Numbered from the stretch's first letter, positions 34,859-44,740 are shown. The stretch is DNA of 64,000 nt from Vibrio brasiliensis LMG 20546 (GCF_000189255.1 NZ_AEVS01000018.1:1-64000); one strand, 5' to 3'. The notes: a model not told the origin generated them from the sequence alone. Numbers and translations are program-made.

Positions 34859-36514
34859 ATGGATCAGTTAACTGCTAAGCTAAAGAAAATTGAAAAACAG
34901 AACTACCGCGCGTATCAGCAAATCAAAGGCGATTACGACTTCGGTGACTACACCTTCCATATTGATCATGTTCAGGGAGACCCATACGCTTCGGCTTCAC
35001 GAGTTCGTGCTGTACGTCCTTGGTCGGTAACAGGATTAGCCTGGCTGTTAGATAAATCGGCACAATATCAAATCGCAGCGCGAGATTTTATTGCCCGTAC
35101 CTTTGCCCAGCTTTCGAAACAGGAATCATCTCTTAGCATCAGCTTAACGGGACAGGCAGTATTAGATAGCACTGCGGTTTTGTTTACGGATCAGGGTATC
35201 GAACTGCGTTTTCGCGTCAACCTGCCAGCAGAAGGCCGCTCCGTGTTGGGTAAAAAGGCCGACAACCTGTTGACCTTCCATCTGCCAAAGTTTATTCGTC
35301 GTGCCACTCTGGAGCGCGAGCTTGACCTAGAAGCACTGAAGAAACATTGTGAAGTGGTTGAAGATCAGGCGTCTTTGCGTAGTCAACTCGATAAATTGGG
35401 TCTGTTAGCATTCGTTGGTAATGGCTCGATCTTGCCACGCGTTGCGGGAAATTGCGATTTACCGATGAAAGATGCAGTCCCGTTTGTCGCTCCACAATCT
35501 CTCGAAGTGACTATCGAAACACCGAATATGGGTTCAATTACGGGTTTGGGAATCAAAAAAGGGATTACCTTAATCGTGGGTGGCGGCTTCCACGGTAAGT
35601 CTACTCTGTTAACCGCTATTGAACGTTCTATCTATGACCACATTCCTGGTGATGGCCGTGAATACATTGTCACCAATCAAAACGCGATGAAGATCCGCGC
35701 AGAAGACGGTCGTTGTGTACACAGCCTTAATCTGTCCAACTACATCAATCACCTGCCAATGGGTAAAGACACAAGTGACTTTTCGACTCAGGATGCGTCG
35801 GGGTCAACTTCGCAAGCGGCCTGGTTACAAGAGTCTATTGAAGCCGGTGCTAACGGTCTGTTGATTGATGAAGACACTTCCGCAACCAACTTTATGATTC
35901 GCGATGAACGCATGCAGGCATTAGTGAGTAAAGGCGATGAGCCGATTACTCCACTGGTCGATCGTATTGGTCAGTTAAGAGACCATCTCGATATCTCAAC
36001 GATTATCGTAATGGGTGGTTCGGGCGACTATCTCGATGTTGCCGATACTGTCATTCAGATGCACGACTATCAGCCAGTTGATGTTACCGAGAAAGCGAAG
36101 CAAGTTGTGCTTCAGCATCCAACTGAGCGCCATAACGAAAGTGAATCTAGTCTGGAGACTTTCCGCCCACGCAGTTTGAACTGTGCTGCACTGCAAAAGA
36201 TCCTGCTTGATGGTAAGTTTCGTGTCGCTGCAAAAGGGTTAGAGTCACTGCGCTTCGGCAAAGAGTTTACCGACTTAACTGCGCTAGAGCAGCTTGAATC
36301 GAGTGCCGAAGTCAATGCCATTGGCTGGCTATGGTTCCAACTGGCGCAACGTCCGGGCTGGTCAAACAATCCGGCTAAAGAGATCAGAGAGATGCTCTAC
36401 GGTGACTGGTCAGCACTAATGCCAAACCAAGGCGATCTTGCTAAACCACGTCCATTGGACGTGATGGCGGCACTGAATAGAATGCGTAGATCTCAATTTA
36501 AAGCTTCCAACTAA
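34859..36514 (+). CDS. PF09818-type predicted ATPase of the ABC class
   Basis: A 551-residue protein. The N-terminal half (about 1-230) has no motif I recognise. The ATPase half has Walker A VGGGFHGKST (about residues 239-248), an ABC-signature-like ASGSTSQAAW, Walker B LLIDEDTSATNF and a D-loop-like MIRDERM. This is the PF09818 ABC_ATPase family, which is not a transporter. A trypanosome member (MRB1590) was reported to bind RNA, but the bacterial role is unknown. It is monocistronic and closed by its own terminator. Confidence 0.8.
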   Translation: MDQLTAKLKKIEKQNYRAYQQIKGDYDFGDYTFHIDHVQGDPYASASRVRAVRPWSVTGLAWLLDKSAQYQIAARDFIARTFAQLSKQESSLSISLTGQAVLDSTAVLFTDQGIELRFRVNLPAEGRSVLGKKADNLLTFHLPKFIRRATLERELDLEALKKHCEVVEDQASLRSQLDKLGLLAFVGNGSILPRVAGNCDLPMKDAVPFVAPQSLEVTIETPNMGSITGLGIKKGITLIVGGGFHGKSTLLTAIERSIYDHIPGDGREYIVTNQNAMKIRAEDGRCVHSLNLSNYINHLPMGKDTSDFSTQDASGSTSQAAWLQESIEAGANGLLIDEDTSATNFMIRDERMQALVSKGDEPITPLVDRIGQLRDHLDISTIIVMGGSGDYLDVADTVIQMHDYQPVDVTEKAKQVVLQHPTERHNESESSLETFRPRSLNCAALQKILLDGKFRVAAKGLESLRFGKEFTDLTALEQLESSAEVNAIGWLWFQLAQRPGWSNNPAKEIREMLYGDWSALMPNQGDLAKPRPLDVMAALNRMRRSQFKASN

Positions 36515-36537
36515 TCTTTAACGATTAACTAATGTAT

Positions 36538-36563
36538 AAAAGCGCCTTAACTGGCGCTTTTTT
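36538..36563 (+). terminator. Terminator after the PF09818 ATPase gene
   Basis: AAAAGCGCC, loop TTAACT, GGCGCTTTTTT. It ends 13 bases before the ATG of the GNAT gene, so that gene needs a promoter within or before the hairpin or depends on readthrough. Confidence 0.8.
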
Positions 36564-36575
36564 GTTTTAGAGATC

Positions 36576-37124
36576 ATGAACTTCCAATTAGAAACTGACC
36601 ACTTCATCTTACGCGATTTTTGTCCAAAGGATACAGAACACTACGTTAAGCAGTGCCAGGACCCAAAGTATCAACGCTTTTACAACCAGCAGGACTGCTC
36701 TGAGCATAAAAGCAAACAACTGGTCGAGTTGTTCATATCACAGGCTCAACAAACCCCTCGTCAACAGTATCACCTTGCCATTACTGACAAACTGACCGGC
36801 GATTACCTAGGCATTGCCGGATTGCGCTTGGAAGAAGAACAACAGGCGTCCATTGGATGCGGATTAGTACGCGGCAAGCAAGGTAAAGGCGCGAGCGAAG
36901 AAGCAATGACCGCCCTGCTCAAATTTGGCTTCGATAAGCTTGGGGTTCATCGCGCCTACGCGGAAACCTTATCAGAGAATCGAGCCGCGATCAGGTTATG
37001 TCGCCGACTCGGGATGCGTATAGAAGCAAAGCTGTTGGAGAACCGTTACTTTAAAGGACGTTGGTGGGACACTACCATACTGGCGATCCTTGCCAATGAG
37101 TTTAATAGCTTAACCAAACGCTAA
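36576..37124 (+). CDS. GNAT family N-acetyltransferase (RimJ/RimL type)
   Basis: A 182-residue acetyltransferase of the Acetyltransf_3 type. The opening FQLETDHFILRDFCPKDTEH, the strand GDYLGIAGLRL, the CoA-binding GKQGKGASEEAM and the final NRAAIRLCRRLGMR are all in family order. Such enzymes acetylate ribosomal proteins, antibiotics or small amines; the substrate here is unknown. It overlaps the convergent DnaJ-like gene by four bases at the stop codons. Confidence 0.82.
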   Translation: MNFQLETDHFILRDFCPKDTEHYVKQCQDPKYQRFYNQQDCSEHKSKQLVELFISQAQQTPRQQYHLAITDKLTGDYLGIAGLRLEEEQQASIGCGLVRGKQGKGASEEAMTALLKFGFDKLGVHRAYAETLSENRAAIRLCRRLGMRIEAKLLENRYFKGRWWDTTILAILANEFNSLTKR

Positions 37125-37738
37125 TGACGTAATACGTTCCATGCTTCACATAAAATTCTGAAATGCTCACTGTCACCACGTTCTCGGTCTGGGTGCCATT
37201 TCAATGCCAGTTTACGCCATGTTTTACGAATTTCAGTCTGGCTTGCATCATGGCTTAATTCAAACAGGCTTAACGCTTTAGCGCGATCCATATCTTTGCC
37301 ATTAGTGCTGCCCACAGAGTGACGGTAACGAGTCCAGAATTCATTGAGCAAGCGCTTAACTTCCCCCTCTTCTGCTTCGTAGTTTTTCCAGTGGATGTAG
37401 TAGTCACGCAGTGGATCACTGGTATCGACTTCATGCCCCGCCACTTGGTGGGAAGGCATCAGAATGATGTTCATTGCTTCAACTTGTAACCACTTGTCAG
37501 GATACAAGGTCTCCTGAAGCTGGTACAAGGCATTCATAATCAGGAAGTTACGCTTGAAAAGATCTTTTTCGGGAGAAGGATCAAGTACAGGGATAAAACC
37601 AAGATCACCCAGATGGGATGCCAGCGTGTGAACTTTCCAGCCACTAGGTTTCTTTCTTAAAACCTCTAAAACCGGCCAGAGCAGTGGGTTTTCCATATAC
37701 TGCTGAAACTGCGCAGTGAGTTCTTGTCTTTCGTACAT
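37121..37738 (-). CDS. DnaJ-related protein with C-terminal J-domain
   Basis: A 205-residue protein. Residues about 1-130 match the DNAJ-related family (LLWPVLEVLRKKPSGWKVHTL, FLIMNALYQLQE). The last 55 residues are a J-domain with the HPD motif (ALKWHPDRERG). The HPD tripeptide stimulates Hsp70 ATPase, so it is probably a specialised DnaK co-chaperone. The usual G/F and zinc regions of DnaJ are absent. Client proteins are unknown. Confidence 0.82.
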   Translation of the reverse strand: MYERQELTAQFQQYMENPLLWPVLEVLRKKPSGWKVHTLASHLGDLGFIPVLDPSPEKDLFKRNFLIMNALYQLQETLYPDKWLQVEAMNIILMPSHQVAGHEVDTSDPLRDYYIHWKNYEAEEGEVKRLLNEFWTRYRHSVGSTNGKDMDRAKALSLFELSHDASQTEIRKTWRKLALKWHPDRERGDSEHFRILCEAWNVLRH

Positions 37739-37826
37739 AAGCCTCTCTCTTTTTATTCAATAAATGACATAATCCCCCATTTGTCGAGTATCGCTTGTTA
37801 CATTTGTCGTCTGCGCCATAAAAAAA

Positions 37827-37845
37827 GAGCCAGCTAAGCTGACTC
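37827..37845 (-). terminator. Terminator of the 2-oxoglutarate oxygenase gene
   Basis: On the minus strand GAGTCAGC, three bases TTA, GCTGGCTC (one G-T pair), then seven T. It lies 22 bases past the oxygenase stop. Confidence 0.75.
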
Positions 37846-37867
37846 TTTTCATGACTATTTGCGTTAA

Positions 37868-38707
37868 CTAGATTACACCTAGTTCTCTCAGACGCTCCAT
37901 CAGGTAGCTGTCTGCAGTATGACGCTCAGACAGAACCACTTCTGGCTTAGGGTGCAAGAACAGTGGTAGCGAAATGCGAGACTGTTCCTGACGAGAACCA
38001 TCCGGATTAATTACGCGGTGGGTCGTTGATGGGAAGTAACCACCCGATGCTTCTTGTAGCATGTCACCGATGTTGATGATCAGGTTACCGAAGTCACAAG
38101 GAACATCAATCCATGAACCATCTTTCGCTTTTACCTGAAGGCCTGGCTCGTTCGCAGCTGGAAGTACTGTCAGTAAGTTGATGTCTTCGTGAGCGGCAGC
38201 GCGAATCGCACCTGGTTCTTCATCGCCCGTCATTGGTGGGTAATGAAGTACACGTAGCAACGTCTTGTCACTACCGTTGATCATCTCTGATAGAGCGACT
38301 GAAAACTTTTCTTGGACTTCTTTAGGAGCGTGAGCTTCAACCCAGCTCAGAAGTTCTGCAGCAAACGCGTTTGCTCGCTGGTAGTAGTCCATGATCTGCT
38401 CTTTAAGCTCTTCTGGCATCTGACCCCATGGATAGACGTGGAAGTACTCTTTAATGTCTTTAACAGTGTGGCCTTTTGCTACTTCTGACACTGATGGCGG
38501 GAAGTAACCATCTTGAGTTTCTACATTGTAGGTAAACTCATTTTTGCGCTCAGACATAAAGAACTTGTACCAGTTCTCGTAAATTGACTCGACCAGCTCT
38601 TTTGGGATTGGGTGGTTTTTAAGTACACCAAAACCTGTTTCACGCAGTGAGGTAACAAACTGCTCTGCAGCGTTGTCAGCAAGATAATCGACGGTTTCCA
38701 GTTTCAT
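37868..38707 (-). CDS. 2-oxoglutarate/Fe(II)-dependent oxygenase, isopenicillin-N-synthase-like
   Basis: A 279-residue oxygenase of the isopenicillin N synthase type. Iron ligands are His and Asp in AAAHEDINLLTVL and His in STTHRVINPDG; the 2-oxoglutarate-binding Arg and Ser are in QSRISLPLF. The N-terminal part (GFGVLKNHPIPKELVESIY) is the DIOX_N domain. Proteins of this kind hydroxylate or ring-close small molecules. The bacterial substrate is not known and no biosynthetic cluster surrounds it. Confidence 0.85.
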   Translation of the reverse strand: MKLETVDYLADNAAEQFVTSLRETGFGVLKNHPIPKELVESIYENWYKFFMSERKNEFTYNVETQDGYFPPSVSEVAKGHTVKDIKEYFHVYPWGQMPEELKEQIMDYYQRANAFAAELLSWVEAHAPKEVQEKFSVALSEMINGSDKTLLRVLHYPPMTGDEEPGAIRAAAHEDINLLTVLPAANEPGLQVKAKDGSWIDVPCDFGNLIINIGDMLQEASGGYFPSTTHRVINPDGSRQEQSRISLPLFLHPKPEVVLSERHTADSYLMERLRELGVI

Positions 38708-38935
38708 GACTTTTACTTCTAATCGTTATTTTTTGGAGCAGAGATTCTAAGTGTGACATTTAGGTAAATCAAACTTTGATGAAATGAAAAAGAGAGTTTG
38801 ACGATTAAATGTGCTGTTCAATGGGCTTTCAACATATTCCGTTATTTCAGAAACTATTCTATCGATAAAAATTCAATTGAACACTGTTTTATTGTGTGGC
38901 ACTATTTTTAAAAAATTGCTCTCAAGGACGCTAGT

Positions 38936-39547
38936 ATGCAACCTCCAATCGCGCCAATTCTCAAGTGGCTTAGTGCCGCCTATCTGATACTGCTTGTTTT
39001 CTCTGCTATTGCGCCTTCTTCCCGCGCGGTATGGATTGCAGAGATAATTCCCGTAGTGATGATCTTTATCGGCATTTGGGCGATCTCACTTCAATACCGT
39101 TTTTCTAACACCGCCTACCTGCTGATGTTTGTCTGGCTATCCCTGCACACCATTGGCGCAAAGTACACGTTCGCTGAAGTGCCATTCGATTGGTTTAATC
39201 AGTTGATCGATTCTTCTAGAAACAACTTTGATCGTGTCGCCCATTACTCCATCGGCTTGTATGCATACCCGATTGCCGAGTACTTAATAGCTAAAAAGAA
39301 AATGGCATTTGGTTACGCACTGGCATTTGCACTGTTTGCGATTATGGCACTGGCGGCGGGATACGAAATTATTGAATGGTGGTATGCAGCCCTCGCCGGT
39401 GGTGACGAAGGCATCGCATTTTTAGGATCACAAGGTGATATATGGGATGCGCAGAAAGATATGCTTATGGATACCCTTGGCGCTATGACCGCTTTAGGTT
39501 TATTGGTTTTTCAGCAACGGGTATTTGCTTCGATCCAAGCTAAATAA
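38936..39547 (+). CDS. yjdF: DUF2238 inner-membrane protein, YjdF-like
   Basis: A 203-residue membrane protein with about six helices. It matches DUF2238 (E. coli YjdF) in FVWLSLHTIGAKYTFAEVPF, NNFDRVAHYSIG and QGDIWDAQKDMLMDTLGA. The family has no known function. Its last 37 bases overlap the convergent cutA gene, an unusually long convergent overlap. The 200-bp upstream gap is AT-rich, with no site I can name. Confidence 0.8.
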   Translation: MQPPIAPILKWLSAAYLILLVFSAIAPSSRAVWIAEIIPVVMIFIGIWAISLQYRFSNTAYLLMFVWLSLHTIGAKYTFAEVPFDWFNQLIDSSRNNFDRVAHYSIGLYAYPIAEYLIAKKKMAFGYALAFALFAIMALAAGYEIIEWWYAALAGGDEGIAFLGSQGDIWDAQKDMLMDTLGAMTALGLLVFQQRVFASIQAK

Positions 39548-39831
39548 GGGTTGTACCCTTCAACAAATGGGATCTGGACGACCTGTGGAACCTCGTAACC
39601 GTGTTGTTCCACAATCGTCTGTTCTAATTCGGCGTAACACGCCTTTTTGGTCTTCATGATCAGCAATATTTCACTGTCTGAGCAGACTTCCCCTTTCCAC
39701 ACATAGTGACTATTTATCGGCATAGTCTGGATACAAGCTGCTAATCCCTTGCTTAGCACTGTATTGATGATCGACTGCGCATTCTCTTCGCTGTCTGTGG
39801 TAGTTAAAGTAATGCAAAACTGGCCACTCAT
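39511..39831 (-). CDS. cutA: CutA, divalent cation tolerance protein
   Basis: A 106-residue protein of the trimeric CutA family: ITLTTTDSEENAQSIINTVLSKGLAACIQT at the start and the copper-related core YVWKGEVCSDSEILLIMKT, then VPQVVQIPFVEGYNPYLAW. The role in metal tolerance is old and not firmly proved; the fold resembles PII proteins. It follows helD by 11 bp on the same strand, so the two are probably co-transcribed, and it overlaps yjdF at the 3' end. Confidence 0.9.
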   Translation of the reverse strand: MSGQFCITLTTTDSEENAQSIINTVLSKGLAACIQTMPINSHYVWKGEVCSDSEILLIMKTKKACYAELEQTIVEQHGYEVPQVVQIPFVEGYNPYLAWIEANTRC

Positions 39832-39842
39832 GACTGGCTTCC

Positions 39843-41909
39843 TTATTTTTGTACTATGACTGGATAATCTTGTTCAACGAGCTCTTTTACAAAGCAGGAG
39901 CCGGAGCCGCTATAGGTCACCCATACGCGCTTCTTCGCTCGGGTCAAAGCAACATAGAACAGACGTCGCTCTTCTGCATATGGGAAGGTATCGTTCGACT
40001 GAGTCAAAGCACCATTTATATGTAACGCTTTTACTCGCGCAGGGAACTGTCCTTCATCAACACCGACGACAAACACAAAATCGGCTTCTTTACCTTTACT
40101 GGCATGACAGGTCATAAACTCTATCGACAATAATCCAAAGTTCTTCTGCCAGTCATTGAGAAGTTCTGGCTTGTGATAATGGTTACGTCCCAGCAGCAAT
40201 ACTGTCTGTGTTGACTTCGCTTTTCGATTCAGCTGATCAAGTACCTTCTCAATGTTGTTTGAAGGCAACATAGTTACCGCTTTTGACTTTTGTTGCTTGT
40301 GACTATTAAGCGTCTTCGGTAACTGCATTGGGTTCTGTTGAACAAATCGGTTCGCCACTTGCCCCAATTTGTCGTTGAAACGATAGGTGGTATCTAAGTG
40401 ATGAATTGTTGAGTGCGGGAATCGCTCAGCAAATCCGGTAGTCAGGTCAACATCCGAGCCAGCAAACTGATAGATCGATTGCCAGTCGTCCCCTACTGCA
40501 AACAGTACACAGTTTGTTTGTGTCTCTTGTTGGCAGAGCGCTTCGATTAACGCCAAACGCTGCGGTGAAATATCCTGATACTCGTCAATCATGATAAAAC
40601 GCCACGGTGATCGGAATTTACCCTTGGTGACATACTGAGTGGCACGAGAAATCATCAGATTGAAATCAATGTGTCCCTGCTCTTTCAATTGCTGGTTCCA
40701 GGCTTGCAAGCACGGCCATACAAGAGAAAGTTCGCTATTCAGACGCGTATACTCTGGATGCTCAACCAGTAATTGTTGGAGCTCTTTTTTGTTACACTCC
40801 ATCGCAGCCAGTTGTGACAGCTGCTGCTCTAACCAGGCAATCAGTTTCGGGTTTTCTACGTGGCTACCTAGCTCATCGTCACCCGCTAAATAAGCAATTG
40901 GCCATTTAGATAAGTGTTTCTGCCAGCGTTTGAAGTTGGTTGGTGTCATCCAGTGTTTCTTGAGCCAATCAATGCACCAACTCTTACGCTGATTATCATC
41001 GGTCGCCAGTGGCGAAATAGTCACTGGTTCACTTTCTACATGATTAAGAATCTGTAGGCCAAGCTGATGGAAAGTATTAACCTTCACGCTTTCAGCGCTT
41101 AAACCCACTTTATCATTAAGTCGTTGCTTCATTTCATCAGCAGCATCACGGCCGAAAGCAAGCATTAGAATCTCTTCTGGACGAGCGATATGACTTTGCA
41201 GTAAATAAGCGACCCTTGCCGTCAGCACACTTGTTTTTCCAGAACCAGCGCCGGCCAGTACCAGATTGTTATTGTCGTTAAGCAATACGGCGCGCTTCTG
41301 ACTAAGGTTTAGTGGTGAAGATTCAATTTGAGAAAACAGTACCTGCCAGTTTTCCAGCTCGTTTTCCATCCATTGTTCATTACGCTCGGTTAGTTGTTGA
41401 TCCGACTGGCTGATCCAAGGCTCAATTTGTGCCATCCGCTTTGGCATCCTTAAGCGAGCATCTTCCAGCGTCATGTTCATCTGGCTGAAATCCTCAGCAA
41501 CGGCCTGTTGCCACTGCTCCACGGAGGAGTGAGTAAGGAAAGATGGCTGACGATAGAATTGCTCAATTGTTTGCTCCCACTGAGGCAAGTGTTTGATTAA
41601 CTGCTCGCACTGATTGTGGTGCCACTTTTGGTAACGAGCCACAGCCAAGCGGGCAAATTCACGACATTTGCTAAGAGGCAGACCCTGAACAAGCCAGGCA
41701 CGGCGCTGACCATCATGTGTATAAGCGAAGAACAGTAGGCCACCCCATAACAAGCCGTTTTTAACTTGTACCTGGCCGCTCCAAACATTAAATGGAATAT
41801 GCTCTTCACTCGTTTCAGAACTGAGAACCAACGCATCAGATGTGAGTTCTACCTGGTAGTATTCGCGTTGGATAAAAAACTTTGCAGTCTTGTTAGCGGT
41901 TAGCTGCAT
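39843..41909 (-). CDS. helD: DNA helicase IV (HelD)
   Basis: A 688-residue SF1 helicase. A helicase-IV-specific N-terminal region (about 1-190) precedes the UvrD-type motor: motif I AGAGSGKTSVL, Ia LMLAFGRDAADEM, motif II MIDEYQDISPQR, motif III FAVGDDWQSIYQFAGSD, and VALTRAKKRV near the C-terminus. It unwinds DNA 3' to 5' and is linked to recombination. The neighbourhood with a divergent yccS agrees with the enterobacterial helD-yccS region. Confidence 0.93.
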   Translation of the reverse strand: MQLTANKTAKFFIQREYYQVELTSDALVLSSETSEEHIPFNVWSGQVQVKNGLLWGGLLFFAYTHDGQRRAWLVQGLPLSKCREFARLAVARYQKWHHNQCEQLIKHLPQWEQTIEQFYRQPSFLTHSSVEQWQQAVAEDFSQMNMTLEDARLRMPKRMAQIEPWISQSDQQLTERNEQWMENELENWQVLFSQIESSPLNLSQKRAVLLNDNNNLVLAGAGSGKTSVLTARVAYLLQSHIARPEEILMLAFGRDAADEMKQRLNDKVGLSAESVKVNTFHQLGLQILNHVESEPVTISPLATDDNQRKSWCIDWLKKHWMTPTNFKRWQKHLSKWPIAYLAGDDELGSHVENPKLIAWLEQQLSQLAAMECNKKELQQLLVEHPEYTRLNSELSLVWPCLQAWNQQLKEQGHIDFNLMISRATQYVTKGKFRSPWRFIMIDEYQDISPQRLALIEALCQQETQTNCVLFAVGDDWQSIYQFAGSDVDLTTGFAERFPHSTIHHLDTTYRFNDKLGQVANRFVQQNPMQLPKTLNSHKQQKSKAVTMLPSNNIEKVLDQLNRKAKSTQTVLLLGRNHYHKPELLNDWQKNFGLLSIEFMTCHASKGKEADFVFVVGVDEGQFPARVKALHINGALTQSNDTFPYAEERRLFYVALTRAKKRVWVTYSGSGSCFVKELVEQDYPVIVQK

Positions 41910-42167
41910 TTCTTATTAAGCCTATAATTTCCCTTGCAAGCATCATAACTGAATTGATTTCTGTTTTGACAGATTTACGCTAAAAATAGTGAGTAAAGCC
42001 GCTGGTTTTGAACCCAAATAGTCGCTTTGGTTAGATTAGTTACATTAGTCAAGGTCAATAATGGGCAAAAGATAGTCAAAGTAACTAGTATCTTTATTTG
42101 GATCAGCTCGTTACCATATAAATCTTGTTAACGTGAAACCACTTTTTTGACCAACAGACATCCGCTA

Positions 42168-44339
42168 GTGAATTTATTTAGTCAGCTACGCCATTATTGG
42201 GCAAATAAAACTATTAACTACAGCCTACTCATTCTTGTCACTCTTCTTGGGGTGGTGGTTCCCGCTTGGTATTTTCAGCTCAATGCTTACATTATTCCGT
42301 TGATACTTGGTGTGATTGCCGCCGCGTTGGCTGAAAGCGACGATAGCTTCACTGGTCGCCTTAAGTCTCAGTTTCTGACCCTGATCTGTTTTGCCATCGC
42401 GGCATTTTCAATTGAGTTGCTGTTTAACACTCCCTGGTTATTTGCCATTGGTCTGTTTAGCTCAACCTTCGGCTTTATTATGCTCGGGGCGATTGGCCCG
42501 CGCTACGCAAGCATTGCCTTCGGTTCGCTACTTATTGCGATCTATGCCATGCTTGGCGCTCATCAAAGTCCCAACATTTGGTTCCAGCCATTAATGTTGC
42601 TCTCTGGTGCCGCATGGTACTACCTAATGTCGATGATTTGGCATGCACTGTGGCCAATGCAGCCTGTTCAGCAGAGTCTGGCTCATGTATTTCTTCAACT
42701 GGCTAACTATCTCGATTCAAAGAGTCAGTTGTTCCATCCGGTTTCCAACCTCACTCCACAGCCTTATCGATTAGAAGAGGCGCGACTTAACGCGGCAACC
42801 GTTAGTGCGCTTAACTCCTGCAAAGCAACGTTTTTGAGCCGCTCTAAGCGCGGACATGTTGACGGGGCCAGTGACCGCTTCCTCAATATCTACTTTCTCG
42901 CTCAGGACATCCATGAGCGAATCAGTTCGACTCACTATCGATATCAGGAGCTTGCTGAGCATTTTGAACGTTCAGATGTTCTATTTCGCTTCAAACATTT
43001 AATGGAGAGTCAGGCACACTCTTGTCGTGAAATTGCCAATGCGATTCGTCTGGGCAAAGAGTATCAGCATGACAATCAGTCGGTCGTAGCGCTTGATGAA
43101 CTGCAAAATTCCCTCAGCTATTTGCAGTCACATCAAAACCCTCAGTGGCGCTCTTTACTTTCGCAACTCGGGTACTTGTTCAATAACCTCGCTACGGTCG
43201 AAAAGCAGCTTAGTAATGTCAATAATCCAGATGCCAACAAGCTAGAAGAAGATGTGCTCGATGATACAGAAGCTCACACCCTCACAGCGATGTGGCAACG
43301 AATCAGAGCCAATTTTAGTAAGGACTCAATGCTATTCCGCCACGCGGTAAGAATGTCGATTTCATTGACGATTGGCTATGGCATCATTCAACTTTTCGAT
43401 ATCGAACGTGGTTACTGGATCCTGCTAACTACGCTATTTGTTTGCCAGCCAAACTATAGTGCAACACGTCAGAAGCTGGTTGCTCGTGTATTGGGTACTT
43501 TCGCCGGTCTGTTGATTGGTGTGCCACTACTGACGTTTTTCCCTTCTCAAGAGAGTCAGTTAGTATTTGTGGTTATTTCCGGCGTCGCGTTTTTTGCTTT
43601 CCGTCTCGCCAACTACGGCTACGCTACAGGCTTTATCACCGTACTTGTATTGTTCTGTTTTAACCAGTTAGGTGAAGGCTATGCAGTTGTGCTGCCACGT
43701 CTTGCCGATACTTTAGTTGGCTGTGCGCTAGCCGTTGCTGCAGTCGCGTTAATTCTTCCTGACTGGCAATCGAAGCGTTTACACAAGGTGATGGCGGATG
43801 CTATCAACGCCAACAAAACCTATCTGGCACAGATTATCGGCCAGTACCGTATCGGTAAGAAAGACAGCTTAAGCTATCGAATTTCTCGTCGTGACGCTCA
43901 CAACCAAGACGCAACTCTGACGACTGCGATCAGCTCTATGCTTGCTGAGCCGGGACGCTACCTGTCAGCGGTTGACGAGAGTTATCGTTTCTTAACCCTT
44001 AACCATGCCCTGCTGAGTTATATTTCAGCTCTGGGCGCTCACCGTACTCAGATTGCTGACGACGCGACGCACAAGCTAATCCTTGACGCACACAGGGTGA
44101 TTCATCAGCATCTGGAAGTGTTGTTTACTCAGCTTAATCAGCACTGTGATAACTGTGATACCAGCGAAATTGATGATCCAGCGCTGGAACAAAGGCTGTC
44201 TGAATGGCGTGAAGAGGACGACAGCTCAGTAAGAATGGTTCTACAGCAACTGCACTTGATCTATCGCATGCTACCAGAGCTACATTCGCTTGCCAGTAAG
44301 TTTGCCGTTCGCGTCGCCCACCCTTCTCAGGACGCGTAA
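42168..44339 (+). CDS. yccS: YccS-family inner-membrane protein (FUSC-like)
   Basis: A protein of about 723 residues with two membrane blocks (about 15-175 and 390-510) separated by and followed by cytoplasmic helical domains. It follows E. coli YccS closely: IPLILGVIAAALAESDD, FRHAVRMSISLTIGYGIIQ, GYWILLTTLFVCQPNYSATR, SYRISRRDAHNQDA. FUSC proteins are suspected efflux components; function unproved. Neither GTG 42168 nor TTG 42147 has a clear ribosome site; GTG agrees better with the E. coli N-terminus. The 258-bp gap to helD holds both promoters presumably, with no site I recognise. Confidence 0.85.
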   Translation: MNLFSQLRHYWANKTINYSLLILVTLLGVVVPAWYFQLNAYIIPLILGVIAAALAESDDSFTGRLKSQFLTLICFAIAAFSIELLFNTPWLFAIGLFSSTFGFIMLGAIGPRYASIAFGSLLIAIYAMLGAHQSPNIWFQPLMLLSGAAWYYLMSMIWHALWPMQPVQQSLAHVFLQLANYLDSKSQLFHPVSNLTPQPYRLEEARLNAATVSALNSCKATFLSRSKRGHVDGASDRFLNIYFLAQDIHERISSTHYRYQELAEHFERSDVLFRFKHLMESQAHSCREIANAIRLGKEYQHDNQSVVALDELQNSLSYLQSHQNPQWRSLLSQLGYLFNNLATVEKQLSNVNNPDANKLEEDVLDDTEAHTLTAMWQRIRANFSKDSMLFRHAVRMSISLTIGYGIIQLFDIERGYWILLTTLFVCQPNYSATRQKLVARVLGTFAGLLIGVPLLTFFPSQESQLVFVVISGVAFFAFRLANYGYATGFITVLVLFCFNQLGEGYAVVLPRLADTLVGCALAVAAVALILPDWQSKRLHKVMADAINANKTYLAQIIGQYRIGKKDSLSYRISRRDAHNQDATLTTAISSMLAEPGRYLSAVDESYRFLTLNHALLSYISALGAHRTQIADDATHKLILDAHRVIHQHLEVLFTQLNQHCDNCDTSEIDDPALEQRLSEWREEDDSSVRMVLQQLHLIYRMLPELHSLASKFAVRVAHPSQDA

Positions 44340-44460
44340 CTTTTCCATAGTGGAGAGCGCCTGCTCTTCACTATTTATTAACACTGCCTGACATTACTCG
44401 GACAAAATTCCGTCACCGTCAAATAAAATGACATACAGTTCCTTTTTGAAGGAGTGAAAG

Positions 44461-44685
44461 ATGAAAGGAGACATCTCTTACCAGTACGGATTAGAGCCAT
44501 ATTTGATTGTCAGGTACAACTATATGACCCCACAACAATTTGAGATTATGAAAGCCCAGTTAAAGTCGTTGACTCCACAACAACTGCGCACGCTACGTGG
44601 TGAAATCAACAGCGAACTGGATTCAAATGATGAAACTGTAGTCACTGATGAAGAGTTATCTCTGATTTCGAGTCTATTTTCATAG
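44461..44685 (+). CDS. Small acidic protein of unknown function
   Basis: A 74-residue protein with a strong ribosome site (GAAGGAG). The N-terminal third contains DISYQYGLEPYLIVRYNYMT; the rest is helical and charged (TPQQFEIMKAQLKSLTPQQL, then NSELDSNDETVVTDEELSLI). There is no signal peptide or membrane helix. I do not recognise a family. It lies between yccS and another small gene on the same strand. Confidence 0.65.
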   Translation: MKGDISYQYGLEPYLIVRYNYMTPQQFEIMKAQLKSLTPQQLRTLRGEINSELDSNDETVVTDEELSLISSLFS

Positions 44686-44740
44686 CACAACTTGCCGATA
44701 TTTCAATCACCACTTAAGCTTTAATTAAGCGGAGGTGTTT

